Assembly (NCBI GenBank): GCA_016508695.1
Contig: VNKQ01000014.1
Coordinates: forward strand, 558,001 to 622,000
DNA from: Hyphodiscus hymeniophilus
Lineage: Eukaryota > Ascomycota > Leotiomycetes > Helotiales > Hyphodiscaceae
Direction: 5' to 3'
Length of the DNA: 64,000 nucleotides
Part shown: piece by piece, positions 22,229 to 35,023 of the stretch
How positions within the stretch are numbered: the stretch's first letter is position 1
How the letters are laid out: each line of letters starts with the position of its first letter
The notes under the pieces: model-generated
Databases searched by the model: none
What the model was told of the DNA's origin: nothing
Seen by the model: only the letters and a program-made list of their open reading frames with translations
Program-made: the position numbers and the translations under genes

Positions 22229-24822
22229 GTGTCTGGCTGGTCGATTGATTGCATTTTGAGCGGACAGGGGAGAGTTTTGGACTGGGCATACCCTAATGAT
22301 ACCACGCCCAAACTCGAGATATGTATCCTTCAATGTGTATTCACATCCCATATCCAAACCGAAACCGGAACCGAAACTGAGACCCCAGCAAGTGCCAACA
22401 GTCGAGTGCACGACTCGCAGTTTCCTGGTCGAGTTGAATTCAGACTCGTGGGAGATTCCCATTACGGAGTCAAGCGTGTTACGTTCAGATTCAGCATGCT
22501 TATGAGAGAGAACTGGGCGTATCGTGCTCATGGGGACCATTCTGTGCACGCAATCGAAACTATAGAAGATTCTACTCGGAGCCGAAGTTATGTTGATTTG
22601 AACTTGGAATCCCTCACTTTGGCAGATATGATTCGCAACTGAGAGATCCAGAGAACGGTTGAGCCTTTTTGTGTATGGGCGGGGCTCCTGAGGTAGTGAG
22701 AAACAATCTTACAAAAGAGCAAGTGGGAGCCTTTAAGGCCATCATATGTAGGCAGTTCGAATGATGCAGTGTACTTGCATCCAGCGAGTAGGGAAACCAC
22801 TAGAATTGAGAGTTCGGATGATTCGAGATATCCGGAGCATCCTCCGCAATCTGAAGCTTACAACCGTGACACCTGACTCTCTCGAGTCTCGACTTGAACC
22901 TTAGGTAAGTCTTGCCCATAGAAGGAAGCTTTTCCATTTACATGGAGGCTTCAGTATATAAAATGTGAGTCTTTGTGAATTACTACTCTCACGAGCTCAT
23001 AGCTGGTGGTAGCTAAGGTATTGTGACTCTGCACGAGGTTCCACGGCCACTAGATCTTACCAAATTCCCATTGTGGCTGATACATCAGAAGCGAGTTGGA
23101 ATACAGATGCCCTGACCGAGACACGAAGCTCTCACGATATCAACCTCGGTCAAGTCTTTTAGCTCCACAAAGGTTCAAGGAGCTGTCAAGTGGAAAGATC
23201 GCATCACATCTCGTATGACGAGTGTTGTTGAGAATTCAGGGTTCATCAACTCACGTGGTGGCTGCGATCTGTGTCGGCAACCCAGCTTGCCGGCGCAGAT
23301 CTCCTCACCAGACTGTCCTTCCGCCTCACCGGCTGGACGCATTTCCGCCCCAAGCATCCAACCAGGAGACAGTAGATACAAGCATGACAAGGAAACTCAT
23401 CCATCCGTAATCCGTACACATCGAAACTTGAAATGGTTCGATCTTGGAACTCACTCTGTCCGACTGTCCGGGAGTCCCGCTTGGAAGTCGATTGCGCGGA
23501 CTGCAATATTGCTGCATCTACCCCTCAGCTGCATCTGCTGCTGGATATCGACTCGGGAGAAGCGACAGATCTGGAAGGGAAGGGAAGAGGGGAGGGGGTC
23601 GTGGCATGGAGAGAGGAGATCCCGAAAAAGATCGAGGAGACATGGGAGAGGGAATCTGGGCTATCTTTTTCTTTCTTGCTCTCGAGTCTCGACGCACAGC
23701 ATCCTTCGAGACTCGTCCTCCCGTCTCCCTCCCAAACTGCCTCTTCCCTTATCTGGAGTCCTGCCTTCACCTTTATTTGAGAGTCTTGAGACTCGACAGC
23801 CACGCTCTGCACGATGCGTGCTGGAAGAGCAGCCTGGACTCTTCTGGAGCGAGGAATGGCTTTCCCATGTGGGATACCGCTTGGGAGCTCCGAGCTTGGA
23901 CAGCGGACCACTTCACAGCTGCAGCGCCCGAGGAGCTGGGTTGTTCGTCTCTTTGGGCTTGGTGGCTGTCCGGATTGGGATGATGCGCTTGATGTGCTCC
24001 CAGGACCACAGTTTGGCGAGGGAGATCTGACCCAATGGAGGGATCATCTACAAGCCACCCATCAATAATAGAGACGGATGTCCGTGGAGACTTGAACATC
24101 CGAATCCTAGATTTGGATTTCCTTGGAGACTAACTCGACCGAATTCCAGATCTTCAAGAAAACTCCTTTGTAAGTAATTAAATTTACCTCGGAGAACCGG
24201 TGTTGGTTCAAGCAGGTAGCTCGCTTTGCGGCGTGCGTGTCAATACGGAGGTACAGGTACCCTCCCAGGTTATCCAGTTTTCAGCTCAAGCCACAGCGAG
24301 CGCAATCCCCATGCCAGAAAGTCCAAAAGTGCAAGTCTCTCGATAAACCCGACCCACATGCATGCGGCTTCAAGGTATCGCAATCTATCCATTATCGATA
24401 GTGTAGCACAGCATCGATATGGTAAAAACTGAGCCCAGCTGAGAAGAGACAGTGACGCAGGCATTATAAGAATTTCCCCTCTCGCTCCAACACTGTGATT
24501 CACGATGCTTCTGATCGCAACCGGTCTGCTACACCACCATCTAATACTGATTCTGCAGATTGCCGATCCCCCTCTTTTTCGAAGTCTCCAAAGTCAAATC
24601 GATCTGATAAAACGCATTGGCCACTTTTCGCCGCGCGGTAGCACCCTGGCGTCTTAGCGAGATCTTCACTATCCACCATAGCATCATCGTTCGACAGTAC
24701 TAGTAGAGCCAGGGAAGGTGCGACATAATCAGAAGTGGATTTACGCCCAAAAAGTACAGTCCGAGGTGTTTGGAAATCCTCCGAAGCCCAGAATGAACAT
24801 AAGCATGTCTCTGGCTTTAACC
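22229..24822. other. intergenic, 2.6 kb, long open frames but no gene accepted
   Basis: The interval 23215-24068 is relatively GC-rich and stop-poor, so several overlapping frames of 100-271 codons exist on both strands. Their composition (runs of Arg, Ser, Trp, Cys), lack of motifs and equal openness of opposite strands argue against coding. The short motif GAGTCTCGA or its complement recurs several times between 22876 and 23800. A TATATAAAA element lies at about 22954. The right end holds the promoter of the following gene. Confidence 0.4.
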
Positions 24823-27281
24823 ATGGCGGGTCCCATTCCTTCACGAACCTCTTCTCTCAACCAAAACATGCATCGATCAGAAACACCCAAAGATCTTTCT
24901 TTGTACAAGGGGATTTCACATCGGCCGTTGGGGTGGAAACCGAAAAGGCTAACCATGAAAACTCCTGAAATGGTTTCGCCTTCCAAAACCACGAGCTTAA
25001 GAAGATGGGACGGAGCTGCTCGAGGTTCTTCGGCTTGGGATGGCTTGAGACGAGTACGCCTCCTCAAAACTGCCTTTTCATTAAACGCTTACTGACTTTA
25101 CCACAGGATCCTGAACTATGGTACGCACAAGGGAACTGTCTTGTATATCTCTACGAAAAGGGACAAAGTAAAAGAGGACCAGCCTTCCGAGTTCCTATGG
25201 ACGCCTTACTTGCAACGAAATGCCGACCATTGCTCGATAGATTCATGGCGCACAGCTTCGACGAGTCTCCATTATCAGATTTTAGCAGCAGTGAAGATGG
25301 AGGTTACTTCGACCAGCCCCACTCGAGACAATATGAGCTTTACATTCCCCCTCCTCCAACCGCCGAGAGAGGGGAGACATTCCTTTATCATGTCGCGACA
25401 CGGAACTTATTTGCCTGGATCTTTAGGAGGCCTCTCGTCGGCCCACATCTTGGCGGTGCCTTGGTCGGGCTTCTGAATAGTATGACTGAATACAGATCTG
25501 CAGGCGAGGATAATGTGCAAGATCTGCTGGATTATATGGATGAGGAAGGGTATGCGGATATGAGGAGCTCGCCAAACCACGCTCTTGCAGTCCTTTTCTT
25601 TGCGGAGCATTTCCAGTTTAAAGATCTGTGGATTGATGCTTTTACTCACTGCACTGGCATGCATGAGAGGCTCGCTGCCAGTCCAGGTTTTGAGGTGAGT
25701 CGATTTCATATTTTGCCAGACACCGCTGACACTTCCTAGGCCATGAGCAGAACCTCTCGTGCGCTCATCACCAGATCAAAACTCGAAATGGATGTCCGAT
25801 TGCAGAACGCAGGCCAAATGCTGGGCTCCTTCCTCTCCGACGACTTGTCAGATGCACATCTCGGACTCTCATCCGGCGCTCGAGCGCATCTTGACAAATT
25901 CAGATCTTTCCTACAATCATATCATGTCGCAAGACTTGGCTATTTCCCGCCTGCGAGCGGTGCATTTCCAAAGGACATTTATGGACAAATGTGCAACGAA
26001 TTTCAAAACTTATACGATCTTCTTGTCGACGAAAATTTCAGTGTAGCGGATGATATCCCTAGGTCTCAACAGGGAGGAATTTGCGTTTTCCAGAGCGTTC
26101 AAGCTTTCGATGCTCGCCATAAATACGCTTCGCTGTCTCATCCGCTGCCTCTGCTTCCAGAGGTTGACGATACAGCCACGGAAAAGCTACAACTCAGGAA
26201 GCGCTTGAGCTTCAGTAGCAAGCCTGATAAGATGAAGCCCGATCCACGACTTGTTGCGTTTTCTTCCCTGAGCAAGGCTACCAATCGCCAGAAACAGTCC
26301 CTATACGACTGCGCTCTCGTTCGAGCCTATCGGGACTTCGAGAAGGACTGTATCTTTTCTCCCTCCAAAGCCGATAAGGCCGAGAAGGTTTCCCAAACGG
26401 ATGCTCGTAAAGTCAGATGGCTCCTTGTATACTCAATTCTTCAGACATTGTTGTCAGTCACCAGAGTCCCTGAGCAAGTCCGCGATACCCAGAATGTACC
26501 ATACAGCCTCTGCGTCCTGACAGCTGGCTGCCCACCATGGAAGACTGATCATCCACTCGAGGCGCTGCTTCACACGCAGACAGATCAGACGAAAGCGGAC
26601 TTTGTCTCAGCTCTATCCACGCCTGTCGACACTTTCGCGGACTCGCCGAGCACGATAGCGGAGATCAAGCCTGACATTGACTATTTCGCTCTCGCGCACA
26701 AGAAACAAAACTCTGTCTCGAGCAGTACATCCACTATTTCGACGATGACATCCAGAAAGGGGACAGTGAGAAGAGCTCTCAGCACACTGGGCAACATGCC
26801 AGAATTGCGCCATCCAAAACCCCACCGCGCAACATTCCACGAGATTCTCGTTCATGGCTACGGAAACGGAACGAATCATGTGAGCATGACTACCCAACCT
26901 GAGGACGAAGAGCATGAGAGAAAGAACTCGAGCGAATCGGGCTCTTCATCGACCGAGGATTTGTCCTCTGCGTGGTCAAACACCTCTGCTGGAGAAGAGT
27001 TCGACAGTCCTCGTTCCAGCATGTCCACCAGTCGACGCGGCTCCGATGTGTCCAAGAAGTCAATCAAGGACTTCCTCGATGCGCCTATGCCCCTGGAGGA
27101 ACATGCAAGGGAAGCAAGCAGCGGGTACTCTCTAAGTGTTTACGACGATTCTTCCATCCTCCACCCTGATCCGCTGACGGTGAAGAAGAATGATGAGAAA
27201 TTTATGAAAGTCACCAAGGAGGTGATTGTGGACAGGGAGGAAGCCGAAACTAGGCAAGCTGATGAAGACCTCCTGACCTAA
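24823..27281 (+). CDS. conserved fungal protein of unknown function (DUF8004-like)
   Basis: Three exons: 24823-25053, 25107-25694, 25740-27281, all phase 0; 786 residues. The conserved first half contains RRWDGAARGSSAWDGLRRDPELWYAQGN split by intron 1, then CLVYLYEKGQSKRGPAFRVP, ETFLYHVATRNLFAWIFRRPLVG, LLDYMDEEGYADMR, LAVLFFAEHF and FLSDDLSDAHLGLSSGARAHLDKFRSFL. I recall this pattern from filamentous-fungal proteins grouped as DUF8004; function unknown. The C-terminal third is disordered and acidic/Ser-rich (EDEEHERKNSSESGSSSTED, SSMSTSRRGSDVSKKS), suggesting phosphorylation and a regulatory role. The start at 24823 (accATGGcg) is preferred on context; in-frame ATGs at 24793 and 24805 are alternatives. 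Confidence 0.78.
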
Positions 27282-27824
27282 TCGTCGGCTCATTGATGGA
27301 TACTCACTGCTCTGTCCATGAGCTGATGATTGCCACATAATAGGTGGTTTGATATTTTTCTTTATCTGGGTTTTGGCGTTGAGCGAATGGATACCCCAAC
27401 ACTCTTTTACCAGGATTTCTAATTTTTGAAATGGATGGTATAATGTTTTATCGTGTATAATCTAATGTACTTGTACGGATGGAATGACGAAAAGGACTGA
27501 ACAATGTTACTCGATGCACTCGATCGATCTCAAATCTACCGCTTCACAACTTCGTGGTCATCTCCAGATCTAGTGAATAATCCTAACCGTTGATTATTTT
27601 GTGATAGCTTTAAACTCAAACTAGTTAGAGGCCATAGAAATATCAAAAAGCGAAAACAGAATCTTTACTGCATTTAGCCTCTCCACTTGGAAAGGAATGA
27701 TGTTGATTTCTGAGCGACATGAACTTGCTCACAGACCAAACGCGACTCTTAGAAACTGTAGGACTGTAGCGCGTCCGCTCAAATCACCCTCCAGAGAAAA
27801 CCCGCCTTCAACAACATCACAACC
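27282..27824. other. intergenic before dynactin p62 gene
   Basis: About 540 bp, AT-rich on the left (3' flank of the preceding gene), becoming CCN-rich just before the p62 start (CCATGG context). No gene seen. Confidence 0.4.
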
Positions 27825-29630
27825 ATGGCCTCCTTCACACCATACACATACTTCCAATGTCCCTGTACCGACACTTTAATAGCCTCCCTCCCGTTCGGAG
27901 CAGAAGCCCCACCCCCCGAATCCGAGAATGACGAGGACGAACGGACATTCGATCCACGAGCTCCCCGCGCAAATTATAGCTTATACCCACTCGAACACCT
28001 CCTCTACTGCGAGGACTGCCATCAGATACGATGTCCGCGATGTGTGCTGGATGAGATTGTGACGTGGTATTGTCCGAACTGTCTGTTTGAGGTGCCGAGT
28101 AGTACTGTGAAGAGTGAGGGCAACAGGTAAGTCCCCCTCCACCTCCTCCTCCTCCTCGTCTGTCCCCATGGAACTTAGATATGGCAATGCTAACAACACG
28201 GCAGATGTACGAGAAGCTGCTTCCAATGCCCGATATGCATCTCCCCCCTCTCCGTCAGCAGCGTCGAAGCACCCCCCGAAGGCTTAGGGGCCGAATACAC
28301 ATCGCAATCGGGACCCTACGTCCTCAACTGCTCGTTCTGCAACTGGAGCTCGAAAGAGATAGGGATCGTGCTTGAGAAGCCGAACTCGGTGTTTCAGCAG
28401 CTGAGCAAGATAAGAAACAAGGGACAGCCGGCTGCGAATGCGAAGGAGGCTAGGAAGGACAGCGTCGCGCGGACGCTGGACATCTCAACACAGGTCATCA
28501 TGGAGGAGGGTGGAGACGAAGATGCCGAGGAGGTGGTGCTCAATCCCGAGACCCAGTTTGCGAATCTGAAGTCGTTCTATCTGACGCAGCTCGCGGAGAC
28601 CTCTCCGACCGGTGCGTTGGGCTTCACGGGGGATTATGGATATGGTTCACCTGGTGCTTTGTCACGGATCATGGGCTTGTACACTGGAGTAAGCTTCTCG
28701 GACAAGAAGTCGAAAAGCAAGACGGGGACTATGCGTGAGGCATGCGATGCATTGGAAGGGTTCCAAGCCAGCCGCCCATCCTCGGAGAAAGCTATATCAC
28801 GACTACGAAAAGAAGGATGGCATAGCACTGCGTCTGCCGAGCAGATGGCTGAACAAACGCACGATGCGCAGTTCGTCTCGGAGCTCTGGCCCGTTGCCAA
28901 CATGTTACGTATGAAACGCTCAAAACGATGCAAGACCTGCAGACACATTCTCTCCAAGCCCGAATCTAAGATCTCGACCACCAAATTCCGCATCCGTCTC
29001 GTGGCCCTGAACTACATACCCAGCATCTCTATCAAGCCGCTCCAGCCTCCCTCCTCCTCGAATCCTGCGGGCTTGCTTACACCGTTGAATCCCACGCAGT
29101 TTGTGCTCACGTTCAAGAATCCCCTCTTTGACGGCGTGAAAGTCAGCATCGCAACGCCGGCTAGCACGCCTGGACGATTCTCAAGCAGGGTCACGGTCCT
29201 GTGTCCACAATTTGAAGTTGGCGCCAACACGGATGTCTGGGATGAGGCGCTGAGGGAGGAAGGTGGGAGGGGTGGTGATAGGGAGAAGCGAAGAACCAAA
29301 GCGGAGGCCAGCGAAGGGCAGCATCAAGCCGAGGCCGGGAAGGTATGGGAGAGGGGAAGGAACTGGGTCAGTGTTGTTGTCGAGGTCGTTCCCACCTCCC
29401 TACGTATTGAAGGTCCGGCTTTCTTGAGGAGTGAAGCACAGCAGAAAGACGACGGCCCTCTGAGGGAGGATGAGGATGTTTTGGAGATCCCCGTCTTCGT
29501 GAGAGTCGAGTGGGAGACCGTGGCCCAGGATGAATCTGCCGGATTGGCGGCGAAGGAAAAGGAGGTGAAGGAGAAGAGGGAGTTGGCTTATTGGTGTGTC
29601 CTTGGTATTGGAAGGATTGCTCAGACATAG
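27825..29630 (+). CDS. dynactin subunit p62 (DCTN4 / Ropy-2 type)
   Basis: Two exons: 27825-28126 and 28205-29630, intron 78 bp; 575 residues. The cysteine-rich N-terminus carries the RING-like zinc clusters of p62: CPCTD, YCEDCHQIRCPRCVLDEIVTWYCPNC, CTRSCFQCPIC and LNCSFCNWSS. Later comes KRCKTCRHILSKPESK followed by TTKFRIRLVALNYIP and a beta-rich region, as in family members. p62 is part of the pointed-end complex of dynactin, the dynein activator used for nuclear migration and retrograde transport in hyphae. Several acidic/Lys-rich insertions (residues about 420-450) are variable. Converges on the eS7 gene with 223 bp between stops. Confidence 0.92.
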
Positions 29631-29853
29631 ATAGGTGTTTTGCGATATACCCATTTGACGTTTACACGCAATATACGAAATTTACACGCAATATAGAGTT
29701 CGTGAGACGATACGTGATGGTGACAATAAGCTTTTAGTATTTGCAAGCTCATCTAGAAGCCTCATACGCCTTCATATGAAAACCCGGCCGGTCAAGCCCA
29801 AGCCATCCTTCAATGCTCCTCCATGCCCTTCCTTTACCCACCAAAATGAGCAT

Positions 29854-30753
29854 CTAGTACTCAGCAGCATTGCTCTGAGGGAACTCGAACGCAACACCTC
29901 TGCCCGTCAACTTTCTGTAGACCTCGGAATAGGTATCGAGTCTGTGATCAACACCTCCCTTCTCCTTCTCATCAAGAATGACCTTCAACAGCTTGGCACC
30001 ATCTTCCTTGGTTCGCAGGCGCTTGCCGACGATCTCAACGGGGTAGACGAGATCGGTCAAGATGGCATCATGGACGGCGGTCAATGTTCTGGAGCGGGGG
30101 CGCTTTTGTGTCTGGCTGGTACGGGATCGGTTGGAGCGCTTGGGACGGGGGAGAATGCGGCGTGCGGCAAGAATCAGGACGTGGCGGTCGGAGAACTTCT
30201 TCTCGAGCTCGCGGGTGAGACTGCGATGTCATGTCAGACGGGGATTCTCAATTGAGTGGGTTGTGTGGTGAAGGTCAGAGTAAAATACATACCGTTGCTG
30301 CACCTTGTGGAAGCCTTGAAGGGATGGGACGGGGACAAAGATGACAATAGCCTTCTTGCCGTGGCCAACTTCAATCTATATTCGATCAAAGTCAGCATGC
30401 GATCTCCACGTCTCTAAGAAGAAAACAATGGTCCGCAGCCCGTCCGATTCCACAACTGAGACGCCGACATGCACACACTACTTCAGCTTCTCCATCCACT
30501 GTGTGTATGAACTTCTATGAAGGTGTGTCGGCGCCGCCAATCGCTCGTTTCGTTCGTGCTGCATTCCATCGAGGACATCAATGCTAGATTATTATCTCAC
30601 CTCTCTTGCGTTGACGAATTGAAGCGGTCGGAGAGCAGCCTTGAGGTCGGGGGTGTTGGTCTCGAGGTCGTAAAGAGCGCCGGCGATGCTAGTTTCCAGC
30701 TCAGAGGGCTTTGCGTGGGAGGGACTGTTTTGGGCTATCTTCTGGGACGCCAT
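29854..30753 (-). CDS. rps7: 40S ribosomal protein S7 (eS7)
   Basis: Three minus-strand exons: 30753-30601, 30375-30293, 30220-29854; introns 225 and 72 bp; 200 residues, the expected size. Recognisable parts are [105 protein letters not shown] and the C-terminal [10 protein letters not shown]. eS7 is a component of the small ribosomal subunit body. The long first intron after about 50 codons is characteristic of fungal ribosomal protein genes and contains a hairpin (separate entry). The frame remains open for 26 codons upstream of the ATG at 30753, but without another ATG, so this start stands. Confidence 0.95.
30462..30533 (-). other. inverted repeat (hairpin) inside eS7 intron 1
   Basis: Inside the 225-bp first intron, CGCCGACA at 30462-30469 is an exact reverse complement of TGTCGGCG at 30526-30533. 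CACAC and GTGTG tracts next to the arms can extend the stem with a small bulge, and the loop is about 50-56 nt. No convincing box C/D or H/ACA elements were seen. Ribosomal protein introns often host snoRNAs or feedback elements, so this may be functional, but that is inference. Confidence 0.4.
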
Positions 30754-33700
30754 CTTTTCGAAGATTCGAAGGTTGACCTCTTCAGCGTTGGCGTTTTGGG
30801 GTTGGAAGGAGTGGAGGAGTATTAAAATCACCCTTGGAGATATTTCTCAAGTCAAATTGTGGGCGGAAATAGGCTAACGAAGCGAGCACGTGATCTGAGG
30901 CATCCTATCCCTACCAGTCTTTTCTCAAGAAATCACTGGAACTGAATCATGCAAATAATGTACCTAATGCCTAAATCAGTTAATTTGCGATGGGCCACTT
31001 GCTGTGTCCTAGTATTCTCTCTTTGACTATAGCAATATTCATGGTGTCATGGGCACAAAAACCATCTTTCATTTTAGAAATGTAGATCATGAAGTGCTTG
31101 AACATCAAACATTTAGTCTTGTCCTGCTTTGGTATTTGATGCAATCAGGAACGCAATCGAGACTGCCAACTCAAGAAAATGTCTCTTCAGAAGAAGACTG
31201 TTGAAACTTTAGCCTGTACCTGTCTGGCTCAAATTTGAGATGAGCAACGCATCTGGAGTTATTCGACGACGGGGAAGATGTGAGCTTACCCGATCGATGA
31301 GTTTGATCTTGATCTTCTAAGTCTACCATAGCAAATGAATACTCATCCCGCAACACGCAGCATCATCGAAAAGGCTTGGGGCTTTTCATTTATCCATCTA
31401 TGCTCAGTTGCTAACATCATTCTGCGTTCCAAAATGGAATCTTCAGGATCCCAAACCGGTCGAATTATCTGCACAGTTGGGATATGGATAAGGTATTACA
31501 ATTCAGATCTTTATATTTTTTGCGCAGGATAGTTTAGAAGAACAAAAGATGCACCTGATTCTTACCAGACCCTCACTTGTTGAGGCACAGAAGTAATTTT
31601 CTCGAGGCATCCCGTCAGCGATCAATCATCTGCAGCCACCGACAGTTGCATTTATCTGTGAGTAGGGTATATTTTCCAACAGAAGAAGGAAGCGCTATCG
31701 ATAAATTATTTCACCAAACTTCAAATTCCGAGTTGGAAGCAGCGATGCATCAACTAACTTGCTTTCGCGTATTCCAGGGGCCTTCCCCTCGGTCCAAAGA
31801 GGGTCAAGTGGAAGCTGCTTAGCAAGCCTTGGTTTGGCACCCATGGTCGAGATGAGATTAATGAGTATGTATAACCATATATTCTGCACGTTGCTTTGGT
31901 TGCAGGAGGACATGCCCACGCTGGGTGACGGCTCGAGTGCGTTCTTCGGAATGAAGTCATCTAAGGTAACTTCTAACGATGCTTTGACTTGGAAAAGTGT
32001 GCTCACGGAACACTTCTCACCATTGCATGATTGCTGCCATTCCCAAAAAGATAAAAAGTAGGAGGCTGCTTCATCTCAAGAATATTGAATGACGGGATCT
32101 TGCATCTTGACGGATAAGATAGTAAATCTCCTTCATCCTCTTTACACTGCACATCCATCCACATAATGATGTGTCGAATGCTTTGTATGACCCATCGACC
32201 CTACTCAAAGATCATCAAATAGATATCGCCCCGCAGAGAGATCAGGAGACATGCCAAGAGGCCGGATGCAATGAGCATCTGAGAACTCAATGTTTGCGAC
32301 AATACGCCTGTTGAGAGTGGGGCGCTGAAGTCTGAACAAGTACCCTTTCCAAGATTCTGATCTGCGAATGAATAAACGGATATTGAAGGTGGACACCAGA
32401 CTCAATCGGGCGACATGAACACCTCTTTATTTCGCTGGGAAGAGTACCTTGCCGCTTGATGGTAGGACAAAACAATACAGATCGCTAGGAAGAGAACTCA
32501 TTGGCTAGCTTTAGCCTTTGATTTTGTGCAATGGGGCCAAAGATTGGATGATTCCGTCCGAGTCAAGTAAAAAGGATCACAATTGCAGCGTAGAGCGCGT
32601 AAATTATGATATCTAGAATCACATTAACAAAAGTTCACGTATGATCCTTCGGTCCTGAACGGAGCGGGTCTCATCCGTTTTGCCCAGATTTCGGCTTCTC
32701 GCGTTGTGATTCGGGCCGGCTTCATTCATTTCTATGCCGAGAAGCATGAGTATATGATACCGGCCCCGATCAAATGATGGGAACATTTTACTTGTTTGGA
32801 AACAGTGACTCGTCTGTTAGCAATGGCATTGCATAAATCAGCTCGAATAGGCGAAATTGATAGCCATTGAGGGGGCGCTACCACATTCAATCATCCCGGT
32901 TACCTTTCCCATGTAGCGAACCGAAATCCTGCAATACTCTAGACCTGCATGACTAGCAGTGGTCGATAAGGCCATATACGGGTCGATGATGTCCCAACGA
33001 GCCAACATTAGTCTCGCATTTGTAGCCGGCAGTGAAATATCGTGGGTCGAGGGTGAGCGTCGTCAATTGTCGGAGACGGGCCCGGCTTATCTGCAGGGCC
33101 CCAAGGTGTGTGTGTGATTGGAAAGGCCGACCAAGCCGTCGTAAACTGGTGTGATGTCGCGGGTTCTGGGTTCCTCAAGTCTTCGTGTTCGAGAAAACGA
33201 AGAGTTGAGGTGGATTGAAGTCATACAGAGGATACTGTAGAGATATTGTAGAGAGGTCGCTTGCTAGCCAACCAGAACAGTCGAGGTTAGATCCAGGTGC
33301 GATGTTACTGTTACACAAAGCTCTAAATCAACCTTCGAACACGACCTCAATCACTTTGCATCCATTGACGGGCCTGGGGGTCGTGCCACTAACGGTCTCA
33401 CTCTCGAGAAGGAGTCAGCATGTATCAATCAAGATTACCAGCCGAAGCAAGTTCCCGTATCAGCGCGAATGAGACGGTTTGTTTGGGTACCAGAGACGGA
33501 ACTCCTGGGAGGGTGCCAGCATCGGGCTCGTTCGAGAAGGTCAGCCTAGCTCTAATCTCTGCCCCAGATTGTTGCCGGCCCTCGGCAATTACTCCAAAGG
33601 TTTGGTTCGTCCTTGAGAGGTGCAGAGGCAGTGCAGTTCTTTCGGAGGCTTATGTGGAATCCTGCATGTGCCTTGCACCAAGTGACCAAGGCGACTTGGA

Positions 33701-35023
33701 CACAGGAAGATGATTGGACAGATGGTTCTAGAACGATTCATCTGATCTCATATTATTCCCGAAAACCGTTGAAGGCGTGGATTTGAGCGTTCTGGCTCGA
33801 ATTAACTGATGTGTCGTATCTGGTCTTTTGTTCCTTCCGGCGTCGGGTCCATTGTGATATTCGACTTTCTTTGTGACCGAGTCGGCTGCTGTGTAGGTAA
33901 GAGACACTCGGGAAGTGGGTACCAACAAAGCACAGGTACCAACAAGTACACTGGCACTAAAGGACCTTGGATAATCAGGCCCGGTAAAGGCTGGTTCGGA
34001 TGGTGATATCCTCCTCGGCAGCGGTGAACAGGGGCAGACAGATGACGGGAGACGATGTGTCTGATGACCCCAACTTGACAAGCCGAGCACACCGGCAATA
34101 CCCTAGACGCTTCTAAGCAAGTCTGTCCGACACGGAAGGAAGGATACTTTGCATGCAGTCGGGCGAGCTGCCGTGAGATTGGGGATTGGAGATTGGGAAT
34201 TGGAGATTGGAGATCCGAAAGCTCATAGTGAGCGAGAAGCCACAGGTGATTGGTTCAGTGCTACGGTTGAAGCTGAATGTCTTTGACTGCTCGGGTTTTC
34301 AGTTTCTCTGGGTCCAATAAGTGGCACGAAGAGGTGGTCAAGGATACATACTGGCGGTGTGACCTGTTCCTTTGTTGCCCCTTAAACCTCGTCTGCTCGT
34401 CAGTCCCGAGTGGAGTAAGTTTTTTGTCTCTCTGTCAGATGAAGGAGGGGCGAAAAATCTGTTTTCTTTCGTTGATGTTGTTCTTTTTGTTGGTGTTTTG
34501 TTTTCGGTGTTGACATGCATGAGTACGGAAGTACTGTAACGGGTTCACGATAGTTCGGGTTTGTTCCCGGTGGAGCGGGCCTAGCCTCTGTTCCCCCTCT
34601 GCATACAAACCAAAAAGTTTAGCGTTTGCTCGCGACAGTTGACTACCCTTCTCTCAACTACGGAGTATACATCGTATTGCCTCCCCCACTCATGGATGCG
34701 GAGGCTAGTTGCCTTGTCAGCGGAGAACTCCACAAGGAAAACTATCCCACTCTGATGCGATGCCATGTATGCTCTCCTATCGATTTCACGCCCCTTCCTT
34801 GACTTTATCTACATATACCTACCTATGATCCTTTACCTGCCTAGTCTATCTCCTCTATTTGACCCTCTTCGATCAATTTTCAAGTCTCTTCTTCGCTTCC
34901 TTCCACACACGCTACCTTATATGTACGTGCCTCTCCCTTTGCTGTGAAGGTCTGCTTTGCTTGGACATTTTCAAGGCCGTCGACCCAGTACTTTGGTTTC
35001 TACCTGATCGCCAATCCATTACA
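30754..35023. other. gene-poor region, 4.3 kb
   Basis: Holds the eS7 promoter on the left and the aminotransferase promoter, probably with a long 5' leader, on the right. Frames are short (up to 121 codons), present on both strands and without motifs. A 7-bp tandem repeat at 34177-34214 is listed separately. No tRNA, rRNA or transposon was recognised. Pyrimidine-rich tracts occur at about 34800-34930. Confidence 0.45.
34177..34214. repeat. 7-bp tandem repeat (GATTGGR)
   Basis: About 5.4 copies of a GATTGGG/GATTGGA unit in tandem, with one AATTGGA variant. It lies about 800 bp upstream of the aminotransferase start. It reads as a small minisatellite; each unit contains ATTGG, the complement of a CCAAT core, so on the minus strand it is a CCAAT array. 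Confidence 0.6.

Noticed and set aside
23215..24030. 271-codon plus-strand frame
   Set aside because: No motif, Arg/Ser/Trp-rich composition, and other frames on both strands are equally open; explained by low stop density in GC-rich DNA.
30754..30831. In-frame upstream extension of eS7
   Set aside because: No ATG in the extension, and [12 protein letters not shown] is the expected eS7 start.
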